DNA of 40,072 nucleotides from Paenibacillaceae bacterium (GCA_029256065.1 JAQSYT010000005.1:1-40072); one strand, 5' to 3'; counted from the first letter of the stretch, positions 16,286 to 23,899 are shown. The notes: generated from the sequence alone by a model not told the origin. Numbers and translations: made by a program.

Positions 16286-17483
16286 GGGCTGTCACCTCCC
16301 TGTCGGCAGCAGGCTGTCTGGCCAATGCGCCGAGAACCGCTCCGCGGATAATCACGCCCAGAATCCGGCCTGTGTCATCCACCACGGCAACGGGATATTT
16401 GGAGCTGCTGCTGATATCGAACAGATCGCAGAGCAATTGGTCCGGGCTCACCACCGGCACATCCCGGATCACAATATCCTCCAGGGTGCGCCCGTCTGCT
16501 GCAGCCTGTGAGGAATCCTCAGCGGTAATCACGCCAAGAAGCTTCTTTCCCCGGTCCACCACAAACAGATTGGAAATGCCAGCTTCCTTCATCAGCTGCA
16601 AACCAACCCGCGGCCCCCTGTCCAAGCCGATGGTTTCGGCACGCCGCATCACGGCGGAGGCGGTGAGTACCTTGGATAGATTCACATCCTCCACAAAGCG
16701 CTCCACATAATCGTTTGCAGGGCTCATGAGAATTTCCTCCGGAGTCCCGATCTGCACGATGCTGCCGTCCTTCATCAGGGCAATCCGGTCACCGATCCGC
16801 AGCGCCTCATCCAGATCATGAGTAATGAAGATAATCGTCTTATTCATCTTTTCCTGAAGCTCCAGAAGCTCATCCTGCATATCCTTGCGGATCAACGGGT
16901 CCAACGCGCTGAAGGCTTCATCCATCAGCAGAATATCCGGGTCATTGGCCAGCGCACGGGCGAGTCCTACCCGCTGCTGCATCCCGCCGCTTAGAGCGTC
17001 AGGCAAACTATTGGACCAAGCTTCCAGTCCGACTAACTTAAGCGCTTCCAACGCCTTTTCCCGGCGGAGCTTTTTGTCCATGCCTTGAACCTCTAAGCCG
17101 TATTCTGCATTCTCCGCCACCGTCCGGTGCGGGAATAGGGCGAATTTTTGGAAGACCATAGCAATCTTCTCCCGGCGCACCCGCCGCAGTTCCTCCGCCC
17201 CCATGCCGACAATATCCCGGCCATGTATGCTGACGGTTCCCGATGTGGGCTCAATCAGGCGGTTCAACAGCCGGACCAGGGTAGATTTTCCGCTGCCGGA
17301 CAGCCCCATAATCACGAAAATTTCTCCTTCGTTCACATCAAAGCTGACTTCATTCACTCCAACCGTATGTCCAGTTTCCTTGTAAATCCGCTCCTTGGAC
17401 CACTGCTGGTCCAGGAGGGAAAGGGCGGAAGCCGGATTGGGACCAAACACCTTGGTAACTTCCTTCACTTGAATAATGGGCAA
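16263..17483 (-). CDS. opuAA: Glycine betaine ABC transporter ATP-binding protein OpuAA
   Basis: ATPase of the OpuA osmoprotectant importer. The 406-residue product has Walker A GLSGSGKST, signature LSGGMQQRVGLARAL, Walker B ILLMDEAFSALDP and the switch His in FITHDLDEAL. Two C-terminal CBS domains follow (about 280-390), which in OpuA of Lactococcus sense ionic strength. The frame is open from a GTG at 17516, but the TTG at 17483 (followed by PIIQVKEVTKVFG) has AAGGAG 8 bases upstream and gives an N-terminus close to other family members. First gene of opuAA-AB-AC. Confidence 0.95.
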   Translation of the reverse strand: MPIIQVKEVTKVFGPNPASALSLLDQQWSKERIYKETGHTVGVNEVSFDVNEGEIFVIMGLSGSGKSTLVRLLNRLIEPTSGTVSIHGRDIVGMGAEELRRVRREKIAMVFQKFALFPHRTVAENAEYGLEVQGMDKKLRREKALEALKLVGLEAWSNSLPDALSGGMQQRVGLARALANDPDILLMDEAFSALDPLIRKDMQDELLELQEKMNKTIIFITHDLDEALRIGDRIALMKDGSIVQIGTPEEILMSPANDYVERFVEDVNLSKVLTASAVMRRAETIGLDRGPRVGLQLMKEAGISNLFVVDRGKKLLGVITAEDSSQAAADGRTLEDIVIRDVPVVSPDQLLCDLFDISSSSKYPVAVVDDTGRILGVIIRGAVLGALARQPAADREVTAHAEITAG

Positions 17484-17523
17484 TAACCTCACTCCTTTCC
17501 TTCGCACTGCAAGCACATCTCTA

Positions 17524-17553
17524 AGTGTAAAGAAAAGAAAAGCATGGTGTCAA
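17524..17553 (-). promoter_or_regulatory. Promoter of opuA operon
   Basis: On the minus strand TTGACA (17553-17548), an 18-base spacer, TACACT (17529-17524). Start site near 17517, about 34 bases before the TTG start of opuAA. Confidence 0.7.
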
Positions 17554-17568
17554 CATAAATTTCGGTAT

Positions 17569-17602
17569 AAACTGTTCGTACAGAAAAAACTGTACAGAGT
17601 TT
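17569..17602. promoter_or_regulatory. Dyad operator between opuA and the GbsR-like gene
   Basis: AAACTGTTCGTACAG - A6 - CTGTACAGAGTTT: the inner GTACAG/CTGTAC and outer AAACT/AGTTT arms form a long inverted repeat just upstream of the opuA -35. It is a likely binding site for the divergent GbsR/OpcR-type repressor. Confidence 0.55.
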
Positions 17603-17649
17603 ACTTTGGAATTCTCGGTTATCCTCCATCATCCTCCGTCTGTTGCACC

Positions 17650-17678
17650 TTTACTTTATGCGGCGGGTTCCCTACAAT
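17650..17678 (+). promoter_or_regulatory. Promoter of the GbsR-like gene
   Basis: TTTACT (17650-17655), a 17-base spacer, TACAAT (17673-17678). Start site near 17685, leader about 72 bases. Confidence 0.6.
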
Positions 17679-17756
17679 TAGGTTCAGTGAAATGGTTGAA
17701 TGACTATACCAGTTTCGAGGCAATTATGAATTTTTGCGGGATAGGGTGACAGTGGT

Positions 17757-18329
17757 ATGGAGCAAGCGGAGGATCTGCCCCGGGAGCAGCAGGAGGCCGT
17801 TATTCTTAGGGCCAGGAAGCGGATTATTGAATCCATTGGGAAGAATATGGACTTATACGGAATTAATTTATCCATTGGACATTTGTATGGTCTGCTGTTT
17901 TTTCAGGATAAGCCGATGACCCTGGACGAAATGACGGAAGCCATGAAGATGAGCAAAACCAGCATGAGCACCGGTGTAAGGACGCTGGTGGATTTGAAAA
18001 TGGTGAACAAGGTTTGGGAAAAAGGGGCGCGCAAGGATCTCTATGAGGTGGAGATGGATTGGTTTCAGACCTTCTCCGACTATTTCTCGCTGAAGTGGAG
18101 AAAAGCGCTGGAGATTAATATGCAGGCGCTGCGCAAATCCAGAGCAGAGCTTCAGGAGCTGGCGCGTACCGGTTCCGGGCAGGAGGAGCTGCAGCAGCTG
18201 GTCATGGAGGATGTGGCCAAAATCAATGAAGCCATCCGCTATTACCTGTGGCTGGACCGGTTTATTGACGCCTTGGAAACGGGAGCCATCTTCGAGCTGG
18301 TGCCCAAGGATCTACCGCAGGAATCATAG
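17757..18329 (+). CDS. GbsR/OpcR-type MarR-fold regulator of osmoprotectant uptake
   Basis: The 190-residue protein belongs to the GbsR group of MarR-like repressors: IGKNMDLYGINLSIGHLYGLLFFQDKPMTLDEMTEAMKMSKTSMSTGVRTLVDLKMVNKVW gives the winged helix, followed by a long helical C-terminus. In B. subtilis, GbsR senses choline and OpcR controls opuC and opuB. The divergent position next to opuA suggests control of opuA here. It is monocistronic, with its own promoter and a terminator. A weak SD (AGGGTGA) lies before the ATG at 17757. Confidence 0.88.
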   Translation: MEQAEDLPREQQEAVILRARKRIIESIGKNMDLYGINLSIGHLYGLLFFQDKPMTLDEMTEAMKMSKTSMSTGVRTLVDLKMVNKVWEKGARKDLYEVEMDWFQTFSDYFSLKWRKALEINMQALRKSRAELQELARTGSGQEELQQLVMEDVAKINEAIRYYLWLDRFIDALETGAIFELVPKDLPQES

Positions 18330-18338
18330 GCTTCCCAT

Positions 18339-18378
18339 AAGCAGCGAAAGGACCGCAGAGGCCATCGCTGCTTTTTTT
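18339..18378 (+). terminator. Terminator of the GbsR-like gene
   Basis: AAGCAGCGA (18339-18347) pairs with TCGCTGCTT (18365-18373), followed by a run of T to 18378. Confidence 0.88.
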
Positions 18379-18420
18379 GTTGCTTGTGGGCAGTTGTAAG
18401 GCCTCTCTTTTCTGCGAAAT

Positions 18421-18463
18421 GATAATGATAATCATTTACATAAAAATCCTGCCGGTATATGAT
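18421..18463 (+). promoter_or_regulatory. Fur box overlapping a promoter
   Basis: GATAATGATAATCATTTAC (18421-18439) matches the 19-bp Fur consensus at 17 positions. It overlaps a -35 TTTACA (18435-18440), followed by a 17-base spacer and a -10 TATGAT (18458-18463), with a start near 18470. Under iron limitation this promoter would read into the AraC remnant and the NifH-like gene. Confidence 0.85.
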
Positions 18464-18475
18464 TAGGTCATGTGA

Positions 18476-18667
18476 ATTCCGGTACCGTGCCCCACGGAGG
18501 ATGCGGTCTTTCTGCTGCCTGAGCAGGTGGGCACGGGTTATCTGAAGCAGACCAGGCTGCGTCACGGCATGGCACTTTCCTGGAGCAGCGTGCAGCTGCT
18601 GGCCCAAAACGGGCTGTACGCCCGGTTGTTCGGCATCCAGCAGGCCAGTCTCGGCTGGAGGATGTAA
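18476..18667 (+). pseudogene. Remnant of the N-terminus of an AraC-family regulator
   Basis: A 63-codon stretch with no usable start reads EDAVFLLPEQVGTGYLKQTR and then LRHGMALSWSSVQLL. This resembles the beginning of the sensor domain of Paenibacillus-type AraC regulators (the GTGY...GM.LS pattern), then ends at a TAA. No AraC HTH follows. In another frame an ATG at 18459 opens MIRSCEFRYRAP, so a frameshift near 18480-18500 may have split the original start from the rest. The Fur-controlled promoter directly upstream fits a former iron-regulated regulator gene. Confidence 0.5.
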
Positions 18668-18813
18668 TTCACAAAGCCCGGATTTAAGCGGCTGCTCCGC
18701 TAGAGCCGGCCCATCAGCTCGCATCAGGGAAATTTTTCCTGCATGGCCGGGTTTTTGCGGCGTTTAAGGGTATATGGCAAACATTCAACCAGAAAAGGCA
18801 AGGTGTCCATTCC

Positions 18814-19554
18814 ATGAAGAAAATTGCAATTTACGGCAAGGGCGGTATCGGTAAATCCACTACTGTTTCCAATGTTGCTGCGGCTATGGCAGCCATGGGG
18901 CTGACGGTGCTGCAGATCGGCTGCGACCCTAAGGCGGATTCCAGCCGCAATCTTACTGAAGGCAGGAATATCCCCACCGTCCTGGATGTGCTCCGGGAGA
19001 AGGGGGATGCCCAACTGGAGGATCTGGTGTACCGCAGCACAACCGGGGTACTGTGTGTGGAGTCCGGTGGTCCGGTGCCTGGGGTAGGCTGTGCCGGGCG
19101 GGGAATCATCACCGCCTTCGAAAAGCTGGAGGAGCTGGACGCTTATGAAATCTACCAGCCGGACGTGGTGCTTTACGACGTGCTGGGGGATGTGGTCTGC
19201 GGCGGTTTTGCCATGCCTATCCGGGGTGGTTACGCCGATGAGGTGTGCATTGTTACCTCCGGGGAGATGATGTCCCTGTATGCGGCCTCCAACATTGCCG
19301 GAGCGGTCAATAGCATGGGCAAACGGGGATATGCCTCACTCAAGGGGCTGATCCTCAATGCCAAGAATATTGAAAACGAGCAAGAGTTGGTTACCAAAGC
19401 TGCTGCCGAAATCGGAGTCCCGGTTTTGTTCCGCCTGCCCCGTGATCCTTCCGTGCAGCAGGCCGAGGATCAGGGGAAAACCGTCGTGGAGGCCTATCCC
19501 GGCTGTCCCATGGCGCTGCAGTATCAGGAGCTGGCCAAGCTTCTTCTTGCATAA
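18814..19554 (+). CDS. NifH-like ATPase (nitrogenase iron-protein homologue), orphan
   Basis: The 246-residue protein closely follows nitrogenase Fe protein: P-loop GKGGIGKST (residues 8-16), switch I GCDPKADS, PVPGVGCAGRG with the first cluster Cys, and YDVLGDVVCGGFAMP with the second cluster Cys. It should therefore form a homodimer bridging a 4Fe-4S cluster and act as an ATP-driven electron donor. It is some 30-45 residues shorter than true NifH, with changed segments after switch I (SSRNLTEGRNIPTV), which places it among nitrogenase-like reductases. No nifD, nifK, nifB or nifE/N-like gene is in the window. The SD AAGGTG is 8 bases from the ATG. The Fur box upstream links it to iron status. 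Confidence 0.88.
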   Translation: MKKIAIYGKGGIGKSTTVSNVAAAMAAMGLTVLQIGCDPKADSSRNLTEGRNIPTVLDVLREKGDAQLEDLVYRSTTGVLCVESGGPVPGVGCAGRGIITAFEKLEELDAYEIYQPDVVLYDVLGDVVCGGFAMPIRGGYADEVCIVTSGEMMSLYAASNIAGAVNSMGKRGYASLKGLILNAKNIENEQELVTKAAAEIGVPVLFRLPRDPSVQQAEDQGKTVVEAYPGCPMALQYQELAKLLLA

Positions 19555-19613
19555 CTTTACTCCATTTGCCAATAATACCGTAGCGGTGAAACACAGGCGG
19601 ATTGGAGCCATCT

Positions 19614-20723
19614 ATGGAAAAAATAAGCCCATATCAATTGGGAGTTATGATCATCATGTTCGAAATCGGCAGCTCCCCGTTATTTCTTCTGGCCAGTGAG
19701 GCCAAACGGGATGCATGGATTTCCGTGCTGATTGCCATGGTTTGCGGAATGCTGCTGCTTGTTTTCGTCACTCTGCCGATCCAGCGCCAGGAGCCAGATC
19801 TGAATCTGATCGACTTGTTGTTCCGCTATTGCGGCAAATGGGCAGGGCATCTTTTTGCATGGCCGTATGTCATCTACTTTTTGTATAAATCAGTGCGCAA
19901 TGTGCGGGAATTCGGCGATCTGATGAATCTTTACCTGCTCCCCCAGTCGCCCTTAATTGTGATTATTATCATCATTATGCTGGTGTCCGCTTATGCTGTA
20001 TATATGGGGGTTGAGGTGTTCTTCAGGGTGACGGAGGTGCTGCTGCCTGTCATCGTGGTGATCTATTTCTTCCTTCTTTTTCTCATCGGTATCGTAGGGG
20101 TTATTCACGTCGACAACCTGCTTCCGGTGTTGGAGGACGGTGTCCGTCCAGTTATTGCCGCGGCGCTTCCCGAGGTGGTTTCGTTCCCATTCGGCGAAAT
20201 GGTGCTGTTCCTGATGTATTGGCGGTTCGTTAACAAAAAAAAGAAGGTCCTTCCCGCCACTCTCATTTCCTACAGTATGGCAGGGTTGTTTCTGGTCTTC
20301 ACCAATGCGTTGATATTAAGCATCCTGGAGCCGGATTTAGCAGGAATAGGGGGCATCCCCTTGATGATTGTGGCCAGCCTCATCCGCATAACCCAGTTTG
20401 TGGAGCGGATGGATCCGTTTGTGGCCATTTTGCTTTTTATCGGCGTCTGGATCAAGCAAACCGCCTATTATTTCGGGGCTGCTATGGCATTGGCCTCGAT
20501 ATTTAAAACCACCTACAAACGGATGACCTTGCCCGCCGGTGCCGTTATTTTTATCGGCGCTCTACTGTTTAATTCCTTTATGGATCAAATCCGTTTCGGC
20601 TTCGAGTATAACGTGAAGTACCACTTTCCCATCTTTCAAATCGTGCTGCCAGCGCTGCTGCTGCTTCTGATGCTCATCAGAAAAAAAGGCAAAAAGAACA
20701 ATGCCGTTACCGGCCAGCCCTAG
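19614..20723 (+). CDS. GerAB/GerKB-type spore germination permease
   Basis: The 369-residue protein has about 10 hydrophobic helices and the GerAB/Spore_permease family start ISPYQLGVMIIMFEIGSSPLFL, which is an APC-type transporter fold. In germinant receptors the B subunit binds the germinant in the spore inner membrane together with A and C subunits. No gerA or gerC homologue lies next to it, so it is an orphan B subunit. The ATG at 19614 is preferred over the TTG at 19602, because the latter overlaps the SD (GGAG, 6 bases before the ATG). It lies 59 bases after the NifH-like gene without a visible terminator, so read-through is possible. Confidence 0.88.
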   Translation: MEKISPYQLGVMIIMFEIGSSPLFLLASEAKRDAWISVLIAMVCGMLLLVFVTLPIQRQEPDLNLIDLLFRYCGKWAGHLFAWPYVIYFLYKSVRNVREFGDLMNLYLLPQSPLIVIIIIIMLVSAYAVYMGVEVFFRVTEVLLPVIVVIYFFLLFLIGIVGVIHVDNLLPVLEDGVRPVIAAALPEVVSFPFGEMVLFLMYWRFVNKKKKVLPATLISYSMAGLFLVFTNALILSILEPDLAGIGGIPLMIVASLIRITQFVERMDPFVAILLFIGVWIKQTAYYFGAAMALASIFKTTYKRMTLPAGAVIFIGALLFNSFMDQIRFGFEYNVKYHFPIFQIVLPALLLLLMLIRKKGKKNNAVTGQP

Positions 20724-20740
20724 ATCATCGGTTTTACCGG

Positions 20741-20787
20741 CAAAAAACAGGCCTCTATCATTGCGTTGGGCAATGGCAGAAGCCTGT
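20741..20787 (-). terminator. Terminator of the SLH-domain gene
   Basis: ACAGGC (20747-20752) and GCCTGT (20782-20787), with an inner CATTGC/GCAATG pair. On the minus strand a T-run (20747-20742) follows. It may also end gerAB transcripts. Confidence 0.75.
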
Positions 20788-20809
20788 TGACATTATTTAC
20801 TTTTCCACG

Positions 20810-21823
20810 TTACTTCGCCTGTTTTGCTGAGACGGTGGTAAAGTCAGAGGAGACATAGGTTTGGAGCTCCACTTGGGAAATGACCATGGGGTACATCATG
20901 TCCGGGTCGGGCGGCGTCAGCTTGTAACGGATCACTGCTTCCTTGGCACCTGTAAATTCAATGCCGGTAATCACGGCACCATAACCGGGATGGGGCACCT
21001 GGATGGTGACAACGGCTTTGTTCACACCATCTGCTGCCTTCTCCAGGGTTACTGCAGCCTCGCTCCATACAAGGGGAGTGTCTACTGCCGGAGCCGAGGT
21101 GGAGCTGGGAACAGGAGTGGCACCCGGCACTGAACCAGGTGTGCCGGAGGGTGTAGCAGCCGGAGAAGGCTCGGGCGAAGGAACGTTACCAGTGTGGCTG
21201 GCAACGAAGGCTCTTGCCTCATACAGCCAATCCGCCGCTTCCGAACGGGTAATGCCCGCCTTTGGCCGGAACTGACCCTTGTCATCCAGCTTGGCAATCC
21301 GCATATTCAACAATGTCTGGATGCTGCCGGAAGCGGTAGGGTCAACAGCATCCTCATCCGCAAGAATGTTGAAAAGCTCGATAACGGCAAAACTGCCCTT
21401 CTGTTGAATGGCCTTATTAAGAAGCACGGCAAATTGCTCCCGGGTCAGCTGACTGGCTGGATCCACATTCTGGGGGATTTCCAGCCCATTGTACTGGGCG
21501 ATGATGAAATCCTCTGCATACCAGGCATCGTCCGGGATATTTGCATAATAATCGCTGGCCTTGGGTGCCTTGAAGAAGCTGATATGGGCCAGGCTCAAAT
21601 CAAAGCCTTTGACAAGCAGCCGGACGCCCTGATCATAGGTCAAGACTTCTTTGGGGGCGAAACGGTCACCATCCATTCCCGAAAGAACACCATCCTTGCG
21701 CAGGTTTTCAATCTTGGTTTGGGCAGGATCCTGGGCAATGTCGCTGAACGCCAAAGCGGCAGATCCTCCCAGCATAGCGGCAGCAAGCACAACAACGGAA
21801 ATTCGTTTGGTTAATCGATTCAA
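20810..21823 (-). CDS. Secreted SLH-domain protein with PrcB-like C-terminus
   Basis: The 337-residue product has a signal peptide (RLTKRISVVVLAAAMLGGSAALA, cleavage near residue 26). It then has two to three SLH-like modules (about 28-215) that would bind secondary cell-wall polymer, for example ITRSEAADWLYEARAFV. A Pro/Thr/Ser linker follows (about 220-255), then a C-terminal domain (about 265-325) resembling the PrcB protease-complex domain (GYGAVITGIEF...YPMVISQVELQTYV). The domain assignment is moderate; function is unknown, probably envelope-associated. The ORF is open from 21892, but the TTG at 21823 has GGAGGT 7 bases upstream and starts right at the basic end of the signal peptide. 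Confidence 0.85.
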   Translation of the reverse strand: MNRLTKRISVVVLAAAMLGGSAALAFSDIAQDPAQTKIENLRKDGVLSGMDGDRFAPKEVLTYDQGVRLLVKGFDLSLAHISFFKAPKASDYYANIPDDAWYAEDFIIAQYNGLEIPQNVDPASQLTREQFAVLLNKAIQQKGSFAVIELFNILADEDAVDPTASGSIQTLLNMRIAKLDDKGQFRPKAGITRSEAADWLYEARAFVASHTGNVPSPEPSPAATPSGTPGSVPGATPVPSSTSAPAVDTPLVWSEAAVTLEKAADGVNKAVVTIQVPHPGYGAVITGIEFTGAKEAVIRYKLTPPDPDMMYPMVISQVELQTYVSSDFTTVSAKQAK

Positions 21824-21859
21824 GGGAATCACCTCCAGCCTTACTGACGCTAGCCCGAT

Positions 21860-21900
21860 AAAAAAGGTTGCAGCATCCGGGCAATCCGGCACCGCAACCT
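21860..21900 (-). terminator. Terminator of the sulfur/VOC operon
   Basis: AGGTTGC (21865-21871) pairs with GCAACCT (21894-21900). On the minus strand a run of T follows. It lies 13 bases after the VOC gene stop codon. Confidence 0.85.
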
Positions 21901-21913
21901 CATTAGCTATTCC

Positions 21914-22309
21914 CTATTTTTGCGCAAATGCCACCAGATGGCCGTCCGGATCGGCCCCGTAGGCCACGTAGTCTCCCCAGTTGCGGACCGCACCGGCGCT
22001 GATTTGACTTCCTCCGGCGGCTGCCAGCCTGTTGAAATAATCGTCGGGTTGATCCACATACAGGTACAGCTCGCTCCGCGGCGTACCGCCGGCACTTTGG
22101 GGATGGGCGATCTTTCCATCCAATATCCTGACAATTCCTTCCTCAGGCATGAGGCCCAGCTTGGCCGTTTCCGATATGGCAAACTCGGTCATACCCGGCA
22201 CATCCAGAGTTGGCTCAATGCCAAGCAGCTCCCGGTAAAAAGTCTTGGATTGCTCCTGGCTTTTGACAAAAAGAATAAATATCGCGTGCGTATTTCCCGA
22301 AATTCCCAC
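21914..22309 (-). CDS. VOC-superfamily (glyoxalase/bleomycin-resistance-like) protein
   Basis: The 131-residue protein has the paired beta-alpha-beta-beta-beta modules of the VOC fold: THAIFILFVKSQEQSKTFYRELLGIEPTLDVPGMTEF in the first half and SELYLYVDQPDDYFNRL...DPDGHLVAFAQK in the second. The substrate cannot be told; the family includes isomerases, dioxygenases and binding proteins. GTG start with AAGGGG 9 bases upstream. It follows the TusA-like gene by 27 bases and may be the last gene of that operon. Confidence 0.85.
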   Translation of the reverse strand: MGISGNTHAIFILFVKSQEQSKTFYRELLGIEPTLDVPGMTEFAISETAKLGLMPEEGIVRILDGKIAHPQSAGGTPRSELYLYVDQPDDYFNRLAAAGGSQISAGAVRNWGDYVAYGADPDGHLVAFAQK

Positions 22310-22336
22310 ATTGCCAGCCCCTTATGTCCAGATTGG

Positions 22337-22582
22337 CTATTCTTCGCCTTTCACTACATAGACATTATAGGTGTTGTCCTGATTTTGTTCCACCAGTACA
22401 ACCTTGTGGCCTTCATCCTTCAGGCTGCGGGGCACATTCTGGATGGGCTCGCCCTCATTCATCCGGATTTCCAGCACCTGTCCGGTCTCCAGGTCCTCCA
22501 GGGCCACCTTCGTTTTGACGAAGGTAACCGGGCAAACCACATCCGTAATGTCCACGGTCAAATTCGCCTTTATCCCGCTCAT
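22337..22582 (-). CDS. TusA/SirA-like sulfur-carrier protein
   Basis: The 81-residue protein has the TusA fold pattern VDITDVVCPVTFVKTKVALEDLETGQVLEIRMNEGEPIQNVPRSL. The single Cys (residue 17) sits in CPVTF, where TusA has CPxP. The Cys is the persulfide-carrying residue in the family. The ATG at 22582 overlaps the sulfite reductase stop (ATGA) and has GGGGA 6 bases upstream; the ATG at 22588 is too close to the SD. Translational coupling to sulfite reductase suggests it receives or delivers the sulfide or persulfide formed there (inferred). Confidence 0.85.
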   Translation of the reverse strand: MSGIKANLTVDITDVVCPVTFVKTKVALEDLETGQVLEIRMNEGEPIQNVPRSLKDEGHKVVLVEQNQDNTYNVYVVKGEE

Positions 22583-23478
22583 ACGCATTCCCCTTTCGCC
22601 TGCCCCCGGAAATCCGCCAGGGCCGCATTCAGGCGGTCCTTCAGCAGGTCCCAGCCAACCCGGTCCAGGGTATTGCCGAACCGCTCGCTGCTTTTGCCGT
22701 ATTCCCTGAAAAATTCCAGGGTGGTTTCAATCACTTGGTGCAGCTCATCCTTGCTGAACAGAATGGGAAACAGCGGGCGGCCGATGGAGATCCGGTTGCC
22801 GAACAGCCCCCCGAAGGACACAATGTAGCCGTTTTGTCCCGTCCACGCATCGGTAGAGCAGGATTTGATGCATTTGCCGCAATAGACGCACTCCTCCTGG
22901 GCGAAGGCGAGAGTCTTGGCCTGCCTGTCCACGACAATGGCCTTGGTGGGGCAAACCGCCTGGCACAGGCCGCAATAGGTGCAGCGGTCCGTGTTCCACT
23001 CGGGCAGCACACCGCCCTTAACGCCCAGATCATTCTCCTCCGCCTTCAGACAATTGTTGCGGCAGCCGGTGATTCCCAGCTTGAACTTGTGGGGCATTTC
23101 CCGGGCATAATAACGCTGGTCGAATTCCTGCGCCAGCTCGGCGGTATCGATGAGCCCGCTGGGACAAATGGCATTGCCCTGGCATGCCGTAATGGTGCGG
23201 ACCCGTGGGCCGCAAGCGCCGGGCTGCAGGCCCGCTTCGGCCAGCTCGCGTTTCACTGCCTCCACATCCTCCAGGCGGATGAAGGGGACCTCCACGCTTT
23301 GCCGGGAGGTGAGATGGACGTAGCCTTGGCCGTACTTGTCGGCTATCTCGTAGACCTTCTTCAGCTCATCGGCCTTCATTTGGCCGCCCGCCACCCGCAG
23401 CCGCAGGGAGAAACGGTCCTTTTGCACCTGGCGCATAAAGCCGCCCTTCTTCAGTTCCTTATAATCCACCTGTGCCAT
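22579..23478 (-). CDS. Siroheme sulfite/nitrite reductase with 2[4Fe-4S] ferredoxin insert
   Basis: The 299-residue protein is of the small dissimilatory-type/AsrC-like sulfite reductase group. The N-terminal NIR_SIR ferredoxin-like half has HLTSRQSVEVPFI (about 56-68). The siroheme/4Fe-4S ligands are CQGNAIC (Cx5C) and CRNNC (Cx3C). Two ferredoxin clusters follow (CTYCGLCQAVCP and CVYCGKCIKSCS). It should reduce sulfite to sulfide with six electrons in the cytoplasm. The gene is within an operon of sulfur-carrier activation genes, so sulfite and carrier thiocarboxylation fit better than nitrite. Strong SD GGAGGAA before the ATG. Its start lies inside the end of the JAMM gene. Confidence 0.88.
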   Translation of the reverse strand: MAQVDYKELKKGGFMRQVQKDRFSLRLRVAGGQMKADELKKVYEIADKYGQGYVHLTSRQSVEVPFIRLEDVEAVKRELAEAGLQPGACGPRVRTITACQGNAICPSGLIDTAELAQEFDQRYYAREMPHKFKLGITGCRNNCLKAEENDLGVKGGVLPEWNTDRCTYCGLCQAVCPTKAIVVDRQAKTLAFAQEECVYCGKCIKSCSTDAWTGQNGYIVSFGGLFGNRISIGRPLFPILFSKDELHQVIETTLEFFREYGKSSERFGNTLDRVGWDLLKDRLNAALADFRGQAKGECV

Positions 23479-23899
23479 GGGCTTGTTCCTCCGTATCTTG
23501 TAAAATCACCAGTTCCTCTTCCGCGCTGTCGCCGTTTTGGATGCGGAAGGATTTCAACACCGGTTGGCTCCGGTCCGCAAGGGAGAGGATCAGATAGCTG
23601 GCCACGGGATCATGGGCCAACCGGATGTCCTCCCGGGAGGGACGCGAGGGGGTGGCCGGATGGCTGTGGAAATTCCCCAGCAGCACCAGACCCTTGGACC
23701 GCATATCCTTGATGGCGGCGAACTGCTCCTTGGGCTCCATGGAGAAATGCTCGGGACTTTGATCCGTATTGGTCAAAAGATAGACATGCTCCACCGTTTT
23801 CTCATCACCGTGGACCGTGCCTCCAAGCAGACCACAGGCTTCATTGGGCAGTCCGCTGAGACAGTGGGACAGAATGTGGTCATATTGGTTTTTTTTCAT
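23459..23899 (-). CDS. JAMM/M67 metalloprotease, HcyD/Mec+/QbsD-like
   Basis: The 146-residue protein is a stand-alone JAMM domain: catalytic Glu in LPNEACGLLGG, then the zinc motif GNFHSHPATPSRPSREDI (HxHP...SxxD). Family members Mec+, QbsD and HcyD trim the C-terminus of ThiS/MoaD-like carriers or release an amino acid from the carrier. The neighbouring carrier gene ends GGGAA, a natural substrate. The frame is open to a GTG at 23917, where the SD is too close; the ATG at 23899 fits the family N-terminus but has a long spacing (about 15 bases), so the start is uncertain. It overlaps sulfite reductase by 20 bases. Confidence 0.85.
   Translation of the reverse strand: MKKNQYDHILSHCLSGLPNEACGLLGGTVHGDEKTVEHVYLLTNTDQSPEHFSMEPKEQFAAIKDMRSKGLVLLGNFHSHPATPSRPSREDIRLAHDPVASYLILSLADRSQPVLKSFRIQNGDSAEEELVILQDTEEQAHGTGGL

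Noticed and set aside
18814-19554. True nitrogenase (nif) locus
   Set aside because: Only the Fe-protein homologue is present, it is shorter than NifH, and no nifB, nifD, nifK, nifE, nifN or nifX is near; the neighbours are a germination gene and an AraC remnant.
22579-23478. Assimilatory nitrite reductase belonging to the nirK locus
   Set aside because: The motif set fits either substrate, but it is overlapped with sulfur-carrier genes, is 11 kb away and lacks an Fnr-type site.
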